DNA from: Evansella sp. AB-P1
GTDB taxonomy: Bacteria; Bacillota; Bacilli; Bacillales; Salisediminibacteriaceae
DNA length: 50,359 nt
Assembly (NCBI RefSeq): GCF_029688925.1
Contig: NZ_JARUKY010000029.1
Location: 1 to 50,359, forward strand
Direction: 5' to 3'
Position numbers and translations under genes: made by a program
In this document: positions 1 to 7,817 of the stretch, piece after piece
How the letters are laid out: each line of letters begins with the position of its first letter
Position numbering within the stretch: position 1 is the stretch's first letter
The notes under the pieces: model-generated
What the model was told of the DNA's origin: nothing
The model's input: the letters and a program-made list of their open reading frames with translations, nothing else
Databases searched by the model: none

Positions 1-155
1 GTATATCTCGAGTTCTATAAATTAACTATAGAAATCTTTTCTTATATCGTGTATATTTCGAATAACGAAACAATTCACTGTTTATAAGTATTATTATTTC
101 AATGGTTTTTCTATCAGTTATTATTAACAGTGATTAAGTGAAGGTAGGAGAAATG

Positions 156-1100
156 ATGATAAAAAGACACCCATGGATCATATATGTTATGTTGGCACTT
201 GCAACCAGTAGTTGGGGAAGTGCTTTTATAGCAGGAAACTATGCAACGAGAGATTTTGAACCAATAACAGTAGCTTTTTTACGATTTTTCTTTGCTGCTA
301 TTATTTTAATTCCAATCATGTTAATAAAAGAAAAAAAGCACCGAAGACCTAAAGGAAAAGAGTGGTTGTTATTTGTTTCTCTTGGTTTAACAGGAATTGC
401 TCTCTACAATATTTGCTTTTTTATTGCAGCAAAAGAAGCGCCAATTGTGAAAAGTTCTCTTTTTATTGCATCAAACCCTGTTTTGATCATTTTACTATCA
501 GCCCTTTTTTTAAAGGAAAAAATAACGGTTCGAAATATTTTTGGACTTTGTTTAGCCCTCACAGGGGCAGCAATTATTATTACAGAAGGACAATTTATAC
601 ATGTCTTTCGTGCAGGATTCCAACCGATAGACATTGTTCTATTAGTTGCAGTTGTTTGCTGGGCACTTTATAGTGTGTTAGGGAAGGTAGCTTTACAGCG
701 TTTTAGCTCATTAGTTAGTACAACATACGCTATTGTTTTTGGAACGATTATATTATTTCCATTTGCCCTTGCAGAAACGAGTACATCTCAAATTATACAT
801 GCAACACCCTTAACTTGGGCATCCATTCTTCACATGAGTATTGTCGTTTCTGTTATAAGCTTTATTATGTATTATCAAGGAATTCGAACGATTGGTGCAG
901 CAAAAGCATCTATTTTTATTAACCTTATGCCACTTTCGGCTGTTATATTGGCAATTTTCTTACTTGGTGAACCACTTTTACCAGTACACATTTTAGGAGC
1001 CATCTTTGTATTATCTGGCGTTACGTATGGTACTTGGACGAAAAGAAAGAAAGTTACTGTAGCACCTGAACCATCTGAAAAGGAAGCAAATGCTATTTAA
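156..1100 (+). CDS. EamA/DMT-superfamily transporter
   Basis: Probable drug/metabolite-superfamily permease of the inner membrane, 314 residues. The sequence is almost wholly hydrophobic, with about ten membrane segments arranged as two homologous halves (EamA repeats). The first half carries the motif SSWGSAF near the N-terminus and the second begins around DIVLLVAVVCWALYS. The tail after TYGTWTKRKK is short and charged. The ATG at 156 is chosen because AGGAG at 146-150 sits 5 nt upstream; a GTG at 138 and an ATG at 153 are in frame but badly spaced. It looks monocistronic. The substrate cannot be read from the sequence; family members export amino acids or other metabolites. Confidence 0.85.
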   Translation: MIKRHPWIIYVMLALATSSWGSAFIAGNYATRDFEPITVAFLRFFFAAIILIPIMLIKEKKHRRPKGKEWLLFVSLGLTGIALYNICFFIAAKEAPIVKSSLFIASNPVLIILLSALFLKEKITVRNIFGLCLALTGAAIIITEGQFIHVFRAGFQPIDIVLLVAVVCWALYSVLGKVALQRFSSLVSTTYAIVFGTIILFPFALAETSTSQIIHATPLTWASILHMSIVVSVISFIMYYQGIRTIGAAKASIFINLMPLSAVILAIFLLGEPLLPVHILGAIFVLSGVTYGTWTKRKKVTVAPEPSEKEANAI

Positions 1101-1212
1101 ATTGAATAAAAATAGTTGTTTATTTAGATTTCTTAGGCGATTTAATCACGCATAATTTTTTATGTGAATAATATACATGAAAGACAATCCTTTATAATGA
1201 GGGGGGAGTTCT

Positions 1213-1431
1213 ATGTCTTATCAAGAATACGATCAACTCTCCGAGGAAGAACTAATATCCTATTATATGCGTGTAAAGGGGTATATCGATCAAGGTTTTC
1301 GTGTTGATGGATTGAAAGAGGAATTGGAATTGATTTACGAAGCGCTGAAAAGGAAAAGTCATAAAAGCGTGAAGAACAAAGACGTATTTTTAAAGGAAAT
1401 AGACAAATATTTACGGACAATTCGTTTATAA
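1213..1431 (+). CDS. Small charged protein of unknown function
   Basis: 72-residue, highly charged, probably helical cytoplasmic protein with no signal peptide or membrane segment. A strong ribosome binding site (GGGGGGAG) lies about 4 nt before the ATG, and a good terminator starts at the stop codon, so it is a genuine single-gene unit. I do not recognise the family. The pattern SEEELISYY followed by a basic C-terminal half recalls small Bacillus regulatory or sporulation proteins, but no function is assigned. Confidence 0.7.
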   Translation: MSYQEYDQLSEEELISYYMRVKGYIDQGFRVDGLKEELELIYEALKRKSHKSVKNKDVFLKEIDKYLRTIRL

Positions 1432-1482
1432 AGGTGTCAAAAGGGAGAGTTCATGCCTTTTTGGCACCTTTCTATTTTTCTT
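1431..1482 (+). terminator. Rho-independent terminator
   Basis: AAGGTGTCAAAAGG pairs with CCTTTTTGGCACCTT across an 11-nt loop and is followed by TCTATTTTTCTTTT. It ends the small gene immediately upstream. Confidence 0.8.
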
Positions 1483-1529
1483 TTACATATGACCTTTGCT
1501 ACAATATATAGAGAAAGTGAGGTTCAGTT

Positions 1530-3866
1530 ATGAATCAAGAAAAATCAACGATCAAAGGGATATCAGATCAAATTGAACAATGGACACAGCTTCCTTTTCA
1601 TAAATTAAAAGAACCAGATATTTTGCGCACATTAAACGACCTTGAATCAAAAGGGGAAGAACATGGAGAATTCAAAGAAAATAAAGCAATAATACTTGCT
1701 ATGGGAGCCGCTGCTAGGTTTAATCGTAAGCAAAGTATTGATGAAAAAGCAGAAACTAGACTAGCTGAAGCTTATGGCTTGTGCCAAGATAATACTTATG
1801 TCAATGAAGTGGTACTATTTTTATCCTCTTATTTCCTATCAACACCAATTTTTTCAGAGGATATTCCTAAAATACGTGAAACTGACCATAGTCAAGGAAA
1901 AAAGAAAACGATTAACGTTGTGAACATCCTTTTGTCAGAAGGAGAAAATATTGTTAATCAGTTGCTCCATCGTATGGAACAATATGAGTTATCTGCTAGT
2001 AAGATGGGAAAGGCTGAACGAGTAAAGGAAGCAATAAATGGAAATGAAATTTTGTCAAAAGTTAAGCGTATCATTAATGAAGCAAAGCATGCTTCAAATG
2101 AATATAGAGAATCAATTTCAGGAATATACTCGTCAAAAGAAAAGCTTGAAGTTTTTCACGAAGCATTAGATCAATTAAGAGATTTGGCAATACAATGGGA
2201 TAGATGGAAGGAAGCCATTGAACCAGAAAAAGAGATGGATGGATTAAAGCAGTTAAATTCTCTTGTAGGATTATCGGAAGTAAAGGAGAAAGTATATAAC
2301 TATTATCACTATTTAATATACGAAAAGGAACGGAGAAAACAAGGCTATAAATTTCAAGATGAACAGTCTTTAAATATGATTTTAACAGGAAATCCAGGGA
2401 CTGGAAAAACAGAACTAGCAAGACTTCTAGCAAGAATTTATTTTGATTTAGGTGTTTTACCACGGGAAACGGTATATGAAGTAGATCGTTCCCATTTAGT
2501 TGGTGCTTACGTTGGTCAGACGGAAGAGAAAACGATCAATGTAATTAAAGAAGCTGTAGGTGGAGTTTTATTCATCGACGAAGCTTATAGCCTGAAACGG
2601 GATAGTGCTACGGGAACCGACTATGGACAAACTGCTATTGATACGATTGTTGCAGCCATGACAAGTGGTGAATACGCTGGGAAATTCGCTGTTATATTAG
2701 CTGGATATCCTGAAGAAATGAGATCATTTTTATGGAGTAACCCTGGCTTAAGAAGTCGATTCCCAGAAAGTAACCATATTCATTTATCAGATTACTCTAT
2801 TGATGAACTAATGGAAATTGGGGAGCAAGTAGCCCTTGATAATGATTTTACAATGACAGCTGATGCCATGAAGGCTTTAAAGGAAAAAATAGAGAAGTTT
2901 CGTGTAGACGAAAGCTTTGGAAATGCTAGAACAGTAAAAAATATTATCCTTGAGGCAATTTTTCAAAAAGGTAGTCAAATAGGCAAATCAAAATCATACT
3001 CAAATGAGGATTTTGCAGTATTAGACAAGTCTGCTTTTCAATTATCTGACAAAGTAGAGAATAGTAAATCAAGTGAAGAGGAGCTTAATGAGCTCATTGG
3101 ATTAGAAAAAGTGAAAGAACAGGTGAAGATGCTTGCTTCCTTTGTTAAAATACAAAAAGCTAGGCAGGAAAAGGGGCTTCCTCAAGTACCAATACAGTTG
3201 CACGCTATATTTACGGGACCACCAGGTACTGGGAAAACAACAGTAGCCTCAATTTATAGTAAAATATTAAACGAGCTTGGACTGTTAAAACGAGGTCACC
3301 TTATTGTGGCTGGTAGAAGTGATCTAGTAGCAGGGTATGTTGGACAAACTGCCATAAAAACGAAAAAGAAGGTACGTGAAGCATTAGGAGGCGTATTATT
3401 TATTGATGAGGCTTACTCTCTTTTTTCAAAGGGAAATGGTGATTTCGGAAAAGAAGCCATTGATACATTAGTGGAGGAAATGACGAAGCATAATGAGAAT
3501 TTAGTTGTTATTTTAGCAGGCTACCCTGAGTCCATAGATCCGTTAATGGAAAGTAACCCAGGACTACAAAGTCGTTTTAAAAAAGTAATAGAATTTCCTT
3601 CTTATACTTCAGAAGAAATGATACAGATTCTCTTATACTATGTGGAAAAGCTTGGCTACAACGTGACGGAAGAAGCTGTTCAATTTATTACAGAAATGAT
3701 TAAAGATCACAAGCCTTCTGGTAATGGACGAAAAATGAAAGATGTTGTTGAAGTGGCAATTCAGAAACAAGCATATCGACTTGTTTCAAAAGATGTAGTG
3801 GATGAAGATACGTTAATGAAATTAGAAAAAGAAGATTTCATAAACATCATAAAAGGGGAAGAATAA
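1530..3866 (+). CDS. Tandem AAA+ ATPase, CbxX/CfqX (SpoVK-like)
   Basis: 778-residue soluble protein with two complete CbxX/CfqX-type AAA+ modules after a helical N-terminal region of about 240 residues. Module 1 has Walker A GNPGTGKT at residues 287-294 and Walker B FIDEA at 348-352. Module 2 has Walker A GPPGTGKT at 563-570 and Walker B FIDEA around 624-628. Both carry the pore-loop-like VGAYVGQT/VAGYVGQT segment and an arginine-rich GLRSRFP/GLQSRFK region. Bacillus subtilis SpoVK, the best known sporulation relative, has a single module of about 320 residues, so this is the double-length form. It probably remodels proteins using ATP; the client is unknown. The stop is 1 nt from the thioesterase ATG, so the two genes are translationally coupled. 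Confidence 0.85.
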   Translation: MNQEKSTIKGISDQIEQWTQLPFHKLKEPDILRTLNDLESKGEEHGEFKENKAIILAMGAAARFNRKQSIDEKAETRLAEAYGLCQDNTYVNEVVLFLSSYFLSTPIFSEDIPKIRETDHSQGKKKTINVVNILLSEGENIVNQLLHRMEQYELSASKMGKAERVKEAINGNEILSKVKRIINEAKHASNEYRESISGIYSSKEKLEVFHEALDQLRDLAIQWDRWKEAIEPEKEMDGLKQLNSLVGLSEVKEKVYNYYHYLIYEKERRKQGYKFQDEQSLNMILTGNPGTGKTELARLLARIYFDLGVLPRETVYEVDRSHLVGAYVGQTEEKTINVIKEAVGGVLFIDEAYSLKRDSATGTDYGQTAIDTIVAAMTSGEYAGKFAVILAGYPEEMRSFLWSNPGLRSRFPESNHIHLSDYSIDELMEIGEQVALDNDFTMTADAMKALKEKIEKFRVDESFGNARTVKNIILEAIFQKGSQIGKSKSYSNEDFAVLDKSAFQLSDKVENSKSSEEELNELIGLEKVKEQVKMLASFVKIQKARQEKGLPQVPIQLHAIFTGPPGTGKTTVASIYSKILNELGLLKRGHLIVAGRSDLVAGYVGQTAIKTKKKVREALGGVLFIDEAYSLFSKGNGDFGKEAIDTLVEEMTKHNENLVVILAGYPESIDPLMESNPGLQSRFKKVIEFPSYTSEEMIQILLYYVEKLGYNVTEEAVQFITEMIKDHKPSGNGRKMKDVVEVAIQKQAYRLVSKDVVDEDTLMKLEKEDFINIIKGEE

Positions 3867-3867
3867 G

Positions 3868-4281
3868 ATGCTTATCTCAAAAGAATTAATTCCAGTTCGA
3901 TATGCAGAAACAGATCAAATGGGAGTTGTCTATCACTCTAACTATTTAGTTTGGTGTGAAATTGGTCGGACGAAGCTATTAGAGGATATGGGCTACCGTT
4001 ATGCAGAATTGGAAAAAACAGGTGTGTTATCTCCAGTAACGAGCCTTCAAATGAATTACCATTCGCCAGCTAAATATGGGGAAACAGTGACGATTCATAC
4101 ATGGATTGAATCGTATAATGGAATACGGGTCACATACGGTTATGAAGTTTATAATGAAGCAGGAACAAAGTGTTTATCAGGAACAAGTGAGCATGTTTGT
4201 GTGAAAAAGGAAAATTTTAAACCGATTTCATTAAAAAAACACTTTCCAGAAATGCATGAGGCGTATGAAAAAAATCAGTGA
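3868..4281 (+). CDS. Acyl-CoA thioesterase (YneP/YbgC-like hotdog)
   Basis: 137-residue single hotdog-fold protein of the 4-hydroxybenzoyl-CoA thioesterase/YbgC group, predicted to hydrolyse acyl-CoA thioesters in the cytoplasm. The signature RYAETDQMGVVYHSNY is at residues 11-26, with catalytic Asp16. Length is typical. It starts 2 nt after the AAA+ stop and is followed by a terminator, so it is the last gene of a two-gene operon. In B. subtilis the like gene yneP lies beside tlp and yneQ; here those two are about 5.5 kb downstream. Substrate chain length is unknown. Confidence 0.85.
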   Translation: MLISKELIPVRYAETDQMGVVYHSNYLVWCEIGRTKLLEDMGYRYAELEKTGVLSPVTSLQMNYHSPAKYGETVTIHTWIESYNGIRVTYGYEVYNEAGTKCLSGTSEHVCVKKENFKPISLKKHFPEMHEAYEKNQ

Positions 4282-4380
4282 TTCTGAAAATAAAAGCAGT
4301 TCTTTAAAAATACTTCTACTACAGTTAATGTATACACCTCACGCATTTATTGAGAATGGTCTCTAAGCAAATTACAGTAC

Positions 4381-4416
4381 AAAACACATGCTATTTTGGA
4401 ATGTGCATGTGTTTTT
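4381..4416 (+). terminator. Rho-independent terminator
   Basis: AAAACACATGC pairs with GCATGTGTTTT across a 13-nt loop, then TT. It closes the AAA+/thioesterase operon. Confidence 0.75.
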
Positions 4417-4453
4417 ATGTTCTACCAATACATTATACTGATGGGAGATGAAA

Positions 4454-4615
4454 ATGGATATACGAATAATATTTATCCTTATATTATTGTTTGGAATTGG
4501 AGTTGGCATTTATGCCTCGAATCAAGAGAAAGAAAAAGGATGGAAGATAGTAAAGTACTGGTCTATTATTGCTCTACTATTTCTTGTAGGATTTCTTATT
4601 TGGTGGTATACATAA
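4454..4615 (+). CDS. Small two-helix membrane protein
   Basis: 53-residue protein. It opens MDIRIIFILILLFGIGVGIY, has a polar loop ASNQEKEKGWK, then a second hydrophobic helix ending IWWYT. Two transmembrane segments separated by a charged loop are strong evidence for real coding, and GGGAG at 4443-4447 is 6 nt from the ATG. A longer overlapping frame starting at 4396 reads the same bases in another phase and has no such character. Function unknown. Confidence 0.65.
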   Translation: MDIRIIFILILLFGIGVGIYASNQEKEKGWKIVKYWSIIALLFLVGFLIWWYT

Positions 4616-4646
4616 AAATTTGATTTAAATGGAGTAGTTATTTAAT

Positions 4647-4712
4647 ATGTTGGACTGGCAACAAAAACTAGTACATGCTGCATTTCTAGTTGATCTAATG
4701 GGAAAGTATTAA
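4647..4712 (+). CDS. Possible 21-residue micropeptide
   Basis: Short ORF reading MLDWQQKLVHAAFLVDLMGKY, placed directly before a terminator hairpin. The only ribosome-binding-like sequence (GGAG) is about 12 nt from the ATG, which is long. It could be a real micropeptide or the remnant of a lost gene. Support is weak. Confidence 0.2.
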   Translation: MLDWQQKLVHAAFLVDLMGKY

Positions 4713-4719
4713 TGGAAAT

Positions 4720-4746
4720 ACGGGCTGTAATTGATGCAGCCCGTGT
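4720..4746 (+). terminator. Hairpin, probable terminator
   Basis: ACGGGCTG pairs perfectly with CAGCCCGT over a 9-nt loop. Only GTTT follows, so the U-tract is weak. Confidence 0.55.
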
Positions 4747-4803
4747 TTCGCGATTTAGATGCTGAATTTATTGCTGATTTTCAATACAATAGGAGGGCTA
4801 CTT

Positions 4804-5436
4804 TTGAAAAATAATAGAATGCTTTTATTAGCAGCAAATACCTTAGTTATAGTTATTTTATTAGGAGGGTGTGCAAATGCAACGGATTCAAGTACGGAGT
4901 TGGACAACCTATCACAAAAAAACAATACTCCTATCGACACGGCTTACAGCTCTTCTAAAGCAGATTCGACAGATATTACCTCAAACATCGACACAATGGA
5001 TACAGACAATAATAAAGTAGAGAGCAAATCAAACGATGATCCTGTTAAAGAAGAAGGTTCGTCAACTGATGCTAATACTACAGGAAGTCTGAAGGAAGAA
5101 TACCTCAAGAAACTTAACGAAATGGAAGAAGCGGATCGAAATGGAGAAGTTGGAACAACAATTGCAGAATTAGAGGAGCAAGAGTTCGAGAGATATAACA
5201 AGTGGGATGAGGAATTGAACCAAATTTATGCAGTACTGCAAGAACAACTTAGTAGAGAAGAGATGAATCAGCTCCGAGAAAAACAACGAAACTGGATATC
5301 ATACAGAGATCAAGAAGCAAAAGAATTATCCTTAAAATATAAAGGTGGGTCCACGGAATCTTTAGAATATGTTGCCACGCAAGCGAGTCTAACAAGAGAA
5401 AGATGTTATGAATTAGTTGCAAATTATATGAAATAA
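4804..5436 (+). CDS. Lipoprotein with LprI (DUF1311) domain
   Basis: 210-residue predicted lipoprotein. It starts at a TTG preceded by AGGAGG with 6-nt spacing; upstream in-frame codons would give an implausible N-terminus. A hydrophobic signal ends in lipobox LGGC with the lipidated Cys at residue 23. A Ser/Thr/Asp-rich linker of about 75 residues follows, then a helical domain with the LprI/DUF1311 pattern (YNKWDEELNQIY, LREKQRNWISYRD, and a late cysteine in RERCYEL). Some LprI-domain proteins inhibit lysozymes, but no role can be proven here. It should be anchored on the outer face of the membrane, and the next gene also acts on the cell wall. Confidence 0.75.
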   Translation: MKNNRMLLLAANTLVIVILLGGCANATDSSTELDNLSQKNNTPIDTAYSSSKADSTDITSNIDTMDTDNNKVESKSNDDPVKEEGSSTDANTTGSLKEEYLKKLNEMEEADRNGEVGTTIAELEEQEFERYNKWDEELNQIYAVLQEQLSREEMNQLREKQRNWISYRDQEAKELSLKYKGGSTESLEYVATQASLTRERCYELVANYMK

Positions 5437-5517
5437 CCTTTTAACGTAATGAAAGATATGTTTTACAGAAATTCCTAAACGAGAAAACCTATCTCCTTAT
5501 AGGTGTGGGAGTATCAG

Positions 5518-7236
5518 GTGTCAACAGGAGAAGTTCCTTCACTATTATTATTCGAATTAAGGGAGGTGAGAGCAATTTTTTTCAAAAGAAAAATACCCAT
5601 ATGGTTCGTATTCGTATTACTAATTCTAAGCGCAATATCTGTCTATTATTTAACAACAACCCTTAGCAAGGAGACTGTTTCTGAAATTGATTCGGAGTAT
5701 ACATCTGACACAGAATTAGAGACTCCTCCAATAGGGGAAGAAAATGAAGAATTAATGGAGGAAGAGGAATTAATTATAGAAGAAAATAAGCTAGATGAAG
5801 TACCTGTTGAAGAGGACTATTTGCAGGAAGTAGTATTTCCAGTTAATACGGATTATACATTGAAAGAGCAACTGGATCATTTTTTACAAGACGAACGTTT
5901 AGATCATGCGTTGGCAGCAGTACATATTCGATCGGAAGTAGGAGAGGAGATCTATTCCTATCATGGAGATAAAAGTGCCGTTCCTGCATCTGGTCAAAAA
6001 ATACTCGTTGGTGCAGCAGCTCTTGATACGTTAGGAAGAGATTTCACCTTTAATACAGGAGTTTATACTGTTTCAGAACAGATTGGTAATGTGTTAGCTG
6101 GGGACATATATCTAAAAGGGACTGGTGACCCTACAATGTTGCCAGAGGATTATCAACGACTAGCGGAAGAAATCGCAAACTTAGGAATAACAACGATTAG
6201 CGGGGATGTAGTTGCTGATGACACGTATTTTGATGATGTGAGACTATCCATTGACCTTTCATGGGCAAACCAGAAAAACGTCTATGGAGCACAGGTTTCT
6301 GCCTTGACCCTTTCTCCCAATCGAGATTATGATGCAGGGTCCGTTATGGCAGAAGTAAGACCAGGAGCTAATGTAGGTGAAGCCGCTGCAATCACGATTT
6401 ATCCTGCGACTGATTATGTTAAGGTCATTAATAATGTGGAAACAGTTGCTTCTGGTGGCACAAGCTATATTGAATGGGATCGGGAGCATGGAAACAATGT
6501 TCTAATATTTAATGGTACACTGGCTCAGAATGCAACCGTTTACAGAAACTGGGTATCTGTTTGGGAACCAACGGAGCTAGTTTTGCAACTGTTTTATAAA
6601 GCTCTTCAGGAAAATGGTATAAACGTAGAAGGTGAACCGAGGCTTGGAGATACTCCATCCGGTGCACAAGAACTTGCCAATCGTATTTCCGTTCCATTAG
6701 AAGATCTCTTCCATTCTTATATGAAGCTTAGTAATAATTCTATTGGGGAGATTTTAACGAAAACAATGGGGAAGGTGGTTTATGATGAAGGGAGCTGGGA
6801 TGCAGGCCTCCAAGTAGTGGAAGCGTATCTACGCAATGCAGGACTTAACATGAATGGCATCCACTTAAGAGATGGATCTGGAATGTCTCATTTGAACGCT
6901 ATTCCACCAGAAGAGATGACAAAGCTTTTGTATTATGTAAAGGAGGAAGAATGGTACGATTTATTCTATGATTCCTTTCCTATTGCAGGGGTTAGCAATC
7001 GTCTAGTTGGTGGTACATTAGGCTATCGAATGGGTGGAACAGCGGCAGAAGGTAATGTTCGTGGAAAAACAGGAACGCTTACATCTAAAAACTCATTATC
7101 TGGCTTTGTTACGACACAAGACGATGAGGAATTAATGTTTTCCATCATCTTAAATAATTACTTTCACAATAACGCGATTTCAATTATCGATAACATAGTG
7201 GTAAAGTTAGCTGAATATTCTCGAGAGGGTCAATGA
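5518..7236 (+). CDS. D-Ala-D-Ala carboxypeptidase/endopeptidase (PBP4, S13)
   Basis: Penicillin-binding protein of peptidase family S13, which trims or cleaves peptidoglycan peptides outside the membrane. An N-terminal signal anchor (KRKIPIWFVFVLLILSAISV) is followed by a Glu-rich linker and the catalytic domain. Counting from 5518, the triad motifs are SGQK at 158-161, SNN at 405-407 and KTG at 517-519. The start is uncertain. GTG 5518 has GGGAG 6 nt upstream and is used here. A far better ribosome binding site, AAGGGAGGTGA at 5559-5569, stands 8 nt (from its GGAGG core) before an in-frame ATT at 5575. Starting there would give 553 residues beginning directly with the charged-then-hydrophobic anchor. 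GTG 5566 lies inside that site. Confidence 0.88.
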   Translation: MSTGEVPSLLLFELREVRAIFFKRKIPIWFVFVLLILSAISVYYLTTTLSKETVSEIDSEYTSDTELETPPIGEENEELMEEEELIIEENKLDEVPVEEDYLQEVVFPVNTDYTLKEQLDHFLQDERLDHALAAVHIRSEVGEEIYSYHGDKSAVPASGQKILVGAAALDTLGRDFTFNTGVYTVSEQIGNVLAGDIYLKGTGDPTMLPEDYQRLAEEIANLGITTISGDVVADDTYFDDVRLSIDLSWANQKNVYGAQVSALTLSPNRDYDAGSVMAEVRPGANVGEAAAITIYPATDYVKVINNVETVASGGTSYIEWDREHGNNVLIFNGTLAQNATVYRNWVSVWEPTELVLQLFYKALQENGINVEGEPRLGDTPSGAQELANRISVPLEDLFHSYMKLSNNSIGEILTKTMGKVVYDEGSWDAGLQVVEAYLRNAGLNMNGIHLRDGSGMSHLNAIPPEEMTKLLYYVKEEEWYDLFYDSFPIAGVSNRLVGGTLGYRMGGTAAEGNVRGKTGTLTSKNSLSGFVTTQDDEELMFSIILNNYFHNNAISIIDNIVVKLAEYSREGQ

Positions 7237-7242
7237 ATGATT

Positions 7243-7287
7243 CTAGTCCCCCACGTATAATAAATCTTTAATAAGCTGGGGGACTAG
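7243..7287. terminator. Bidirectional terminator hairpin
   Basis: CTAGTCCCCC pairs perfectly with GGGGGACTAG over a 25-nt loop, between convergent genes. It overlaps the final codon of the minus-strand membrane protein. Confidence 0.65.
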
Positions 7288-7817
7288 GAAACTTTTGATA
7301 AGATATTTCCAAAAGCTTTGATTCTGATAAGGTTATTGATAATTTTTTTAAGATATATACTCCAAATGCTTGCATAAATAAGGGAAAAGAAGTAAAAGAT
7401 TAATAAAGTTAACGGGATTCGTGCTAAGGGTGTCATGGTACCAAACACCGCAATACCTACGAAATACGTTAACATTAGCATTCCTAAAGATAATAATATA
7501 CTAGAAAAAAAGATCGAAGCGAACAAACCTTTCCTATAAAGGAATATTCCAATTGTAAGGCCAAGAAGACCGGTGGTAAAAATGAGAATGATTGCTTCTT
7601 GTATATAAATGAAAGTCAGGATAAACGCGGTAGCTACATAAACAACAATTCCAAGTGAAATATTTAAAAAAGCAGCTAATGCAATCGGCAGAGTACTTAA
7701 TGGACTGAAAGCGAACCCGACGACAGGTAAAAAAACAGGTGCTGACTGGAAGATGACAGCAATTGCTGTTAACATACTCCCAACACTGACAAATCTTGCT
7801 CTACTCATTTTTTTCAT
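7284..7817 (-). CDS. Multi-pass membrane protein, function unknown
   Basis: 177-residue integral membrane protein with about five hydrophobic helices and a basic C-terminus. The topology (short cytoplasmic start, MLTAIAVIFQSAPVFLPVVG, regularly spaced helices) resembles substrate-binding S components of ECF transporters, but no specificity motif is recognised. Its ATG overlaps the stop of the upstream sugar dehydrogenase gene (ATGA), so the two are translationally coupled. Confidence in coding is high and in function low. Confidence 0.7.
   Translation of the reverse strand: MKKMSRARFVSVGSMLTAIAVIFQSAPVFLPVVGFAFSPLSTLPIALAAFLNISLGIVVYVATAFILTFIYIQEAIILIFTTGLLGLTIGIFLYRKGLFASIFFSSILLSLGMLMLTYFVGIAVFGTMTPLARIPLTLLIFYFFSLIYASIWSIYLKKIINNLIRIKAFGNILSKVS

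Noticed and set aside
44-90. TTTCGAATAACGAAA palindrome as a LexA operator
   Set aside because: It does not fit the Bacillus LexA pattern CGAAC-N4-GTTCG and the downstream gene is a transporter.
4396-4623. 75-codon plus-strand frame
   Set aside because: It overlaps the terminator hairpin and reads a two-helix membrane peptide out of phase. The smaller frame at 4454 has the binding site and the protein-like composition.
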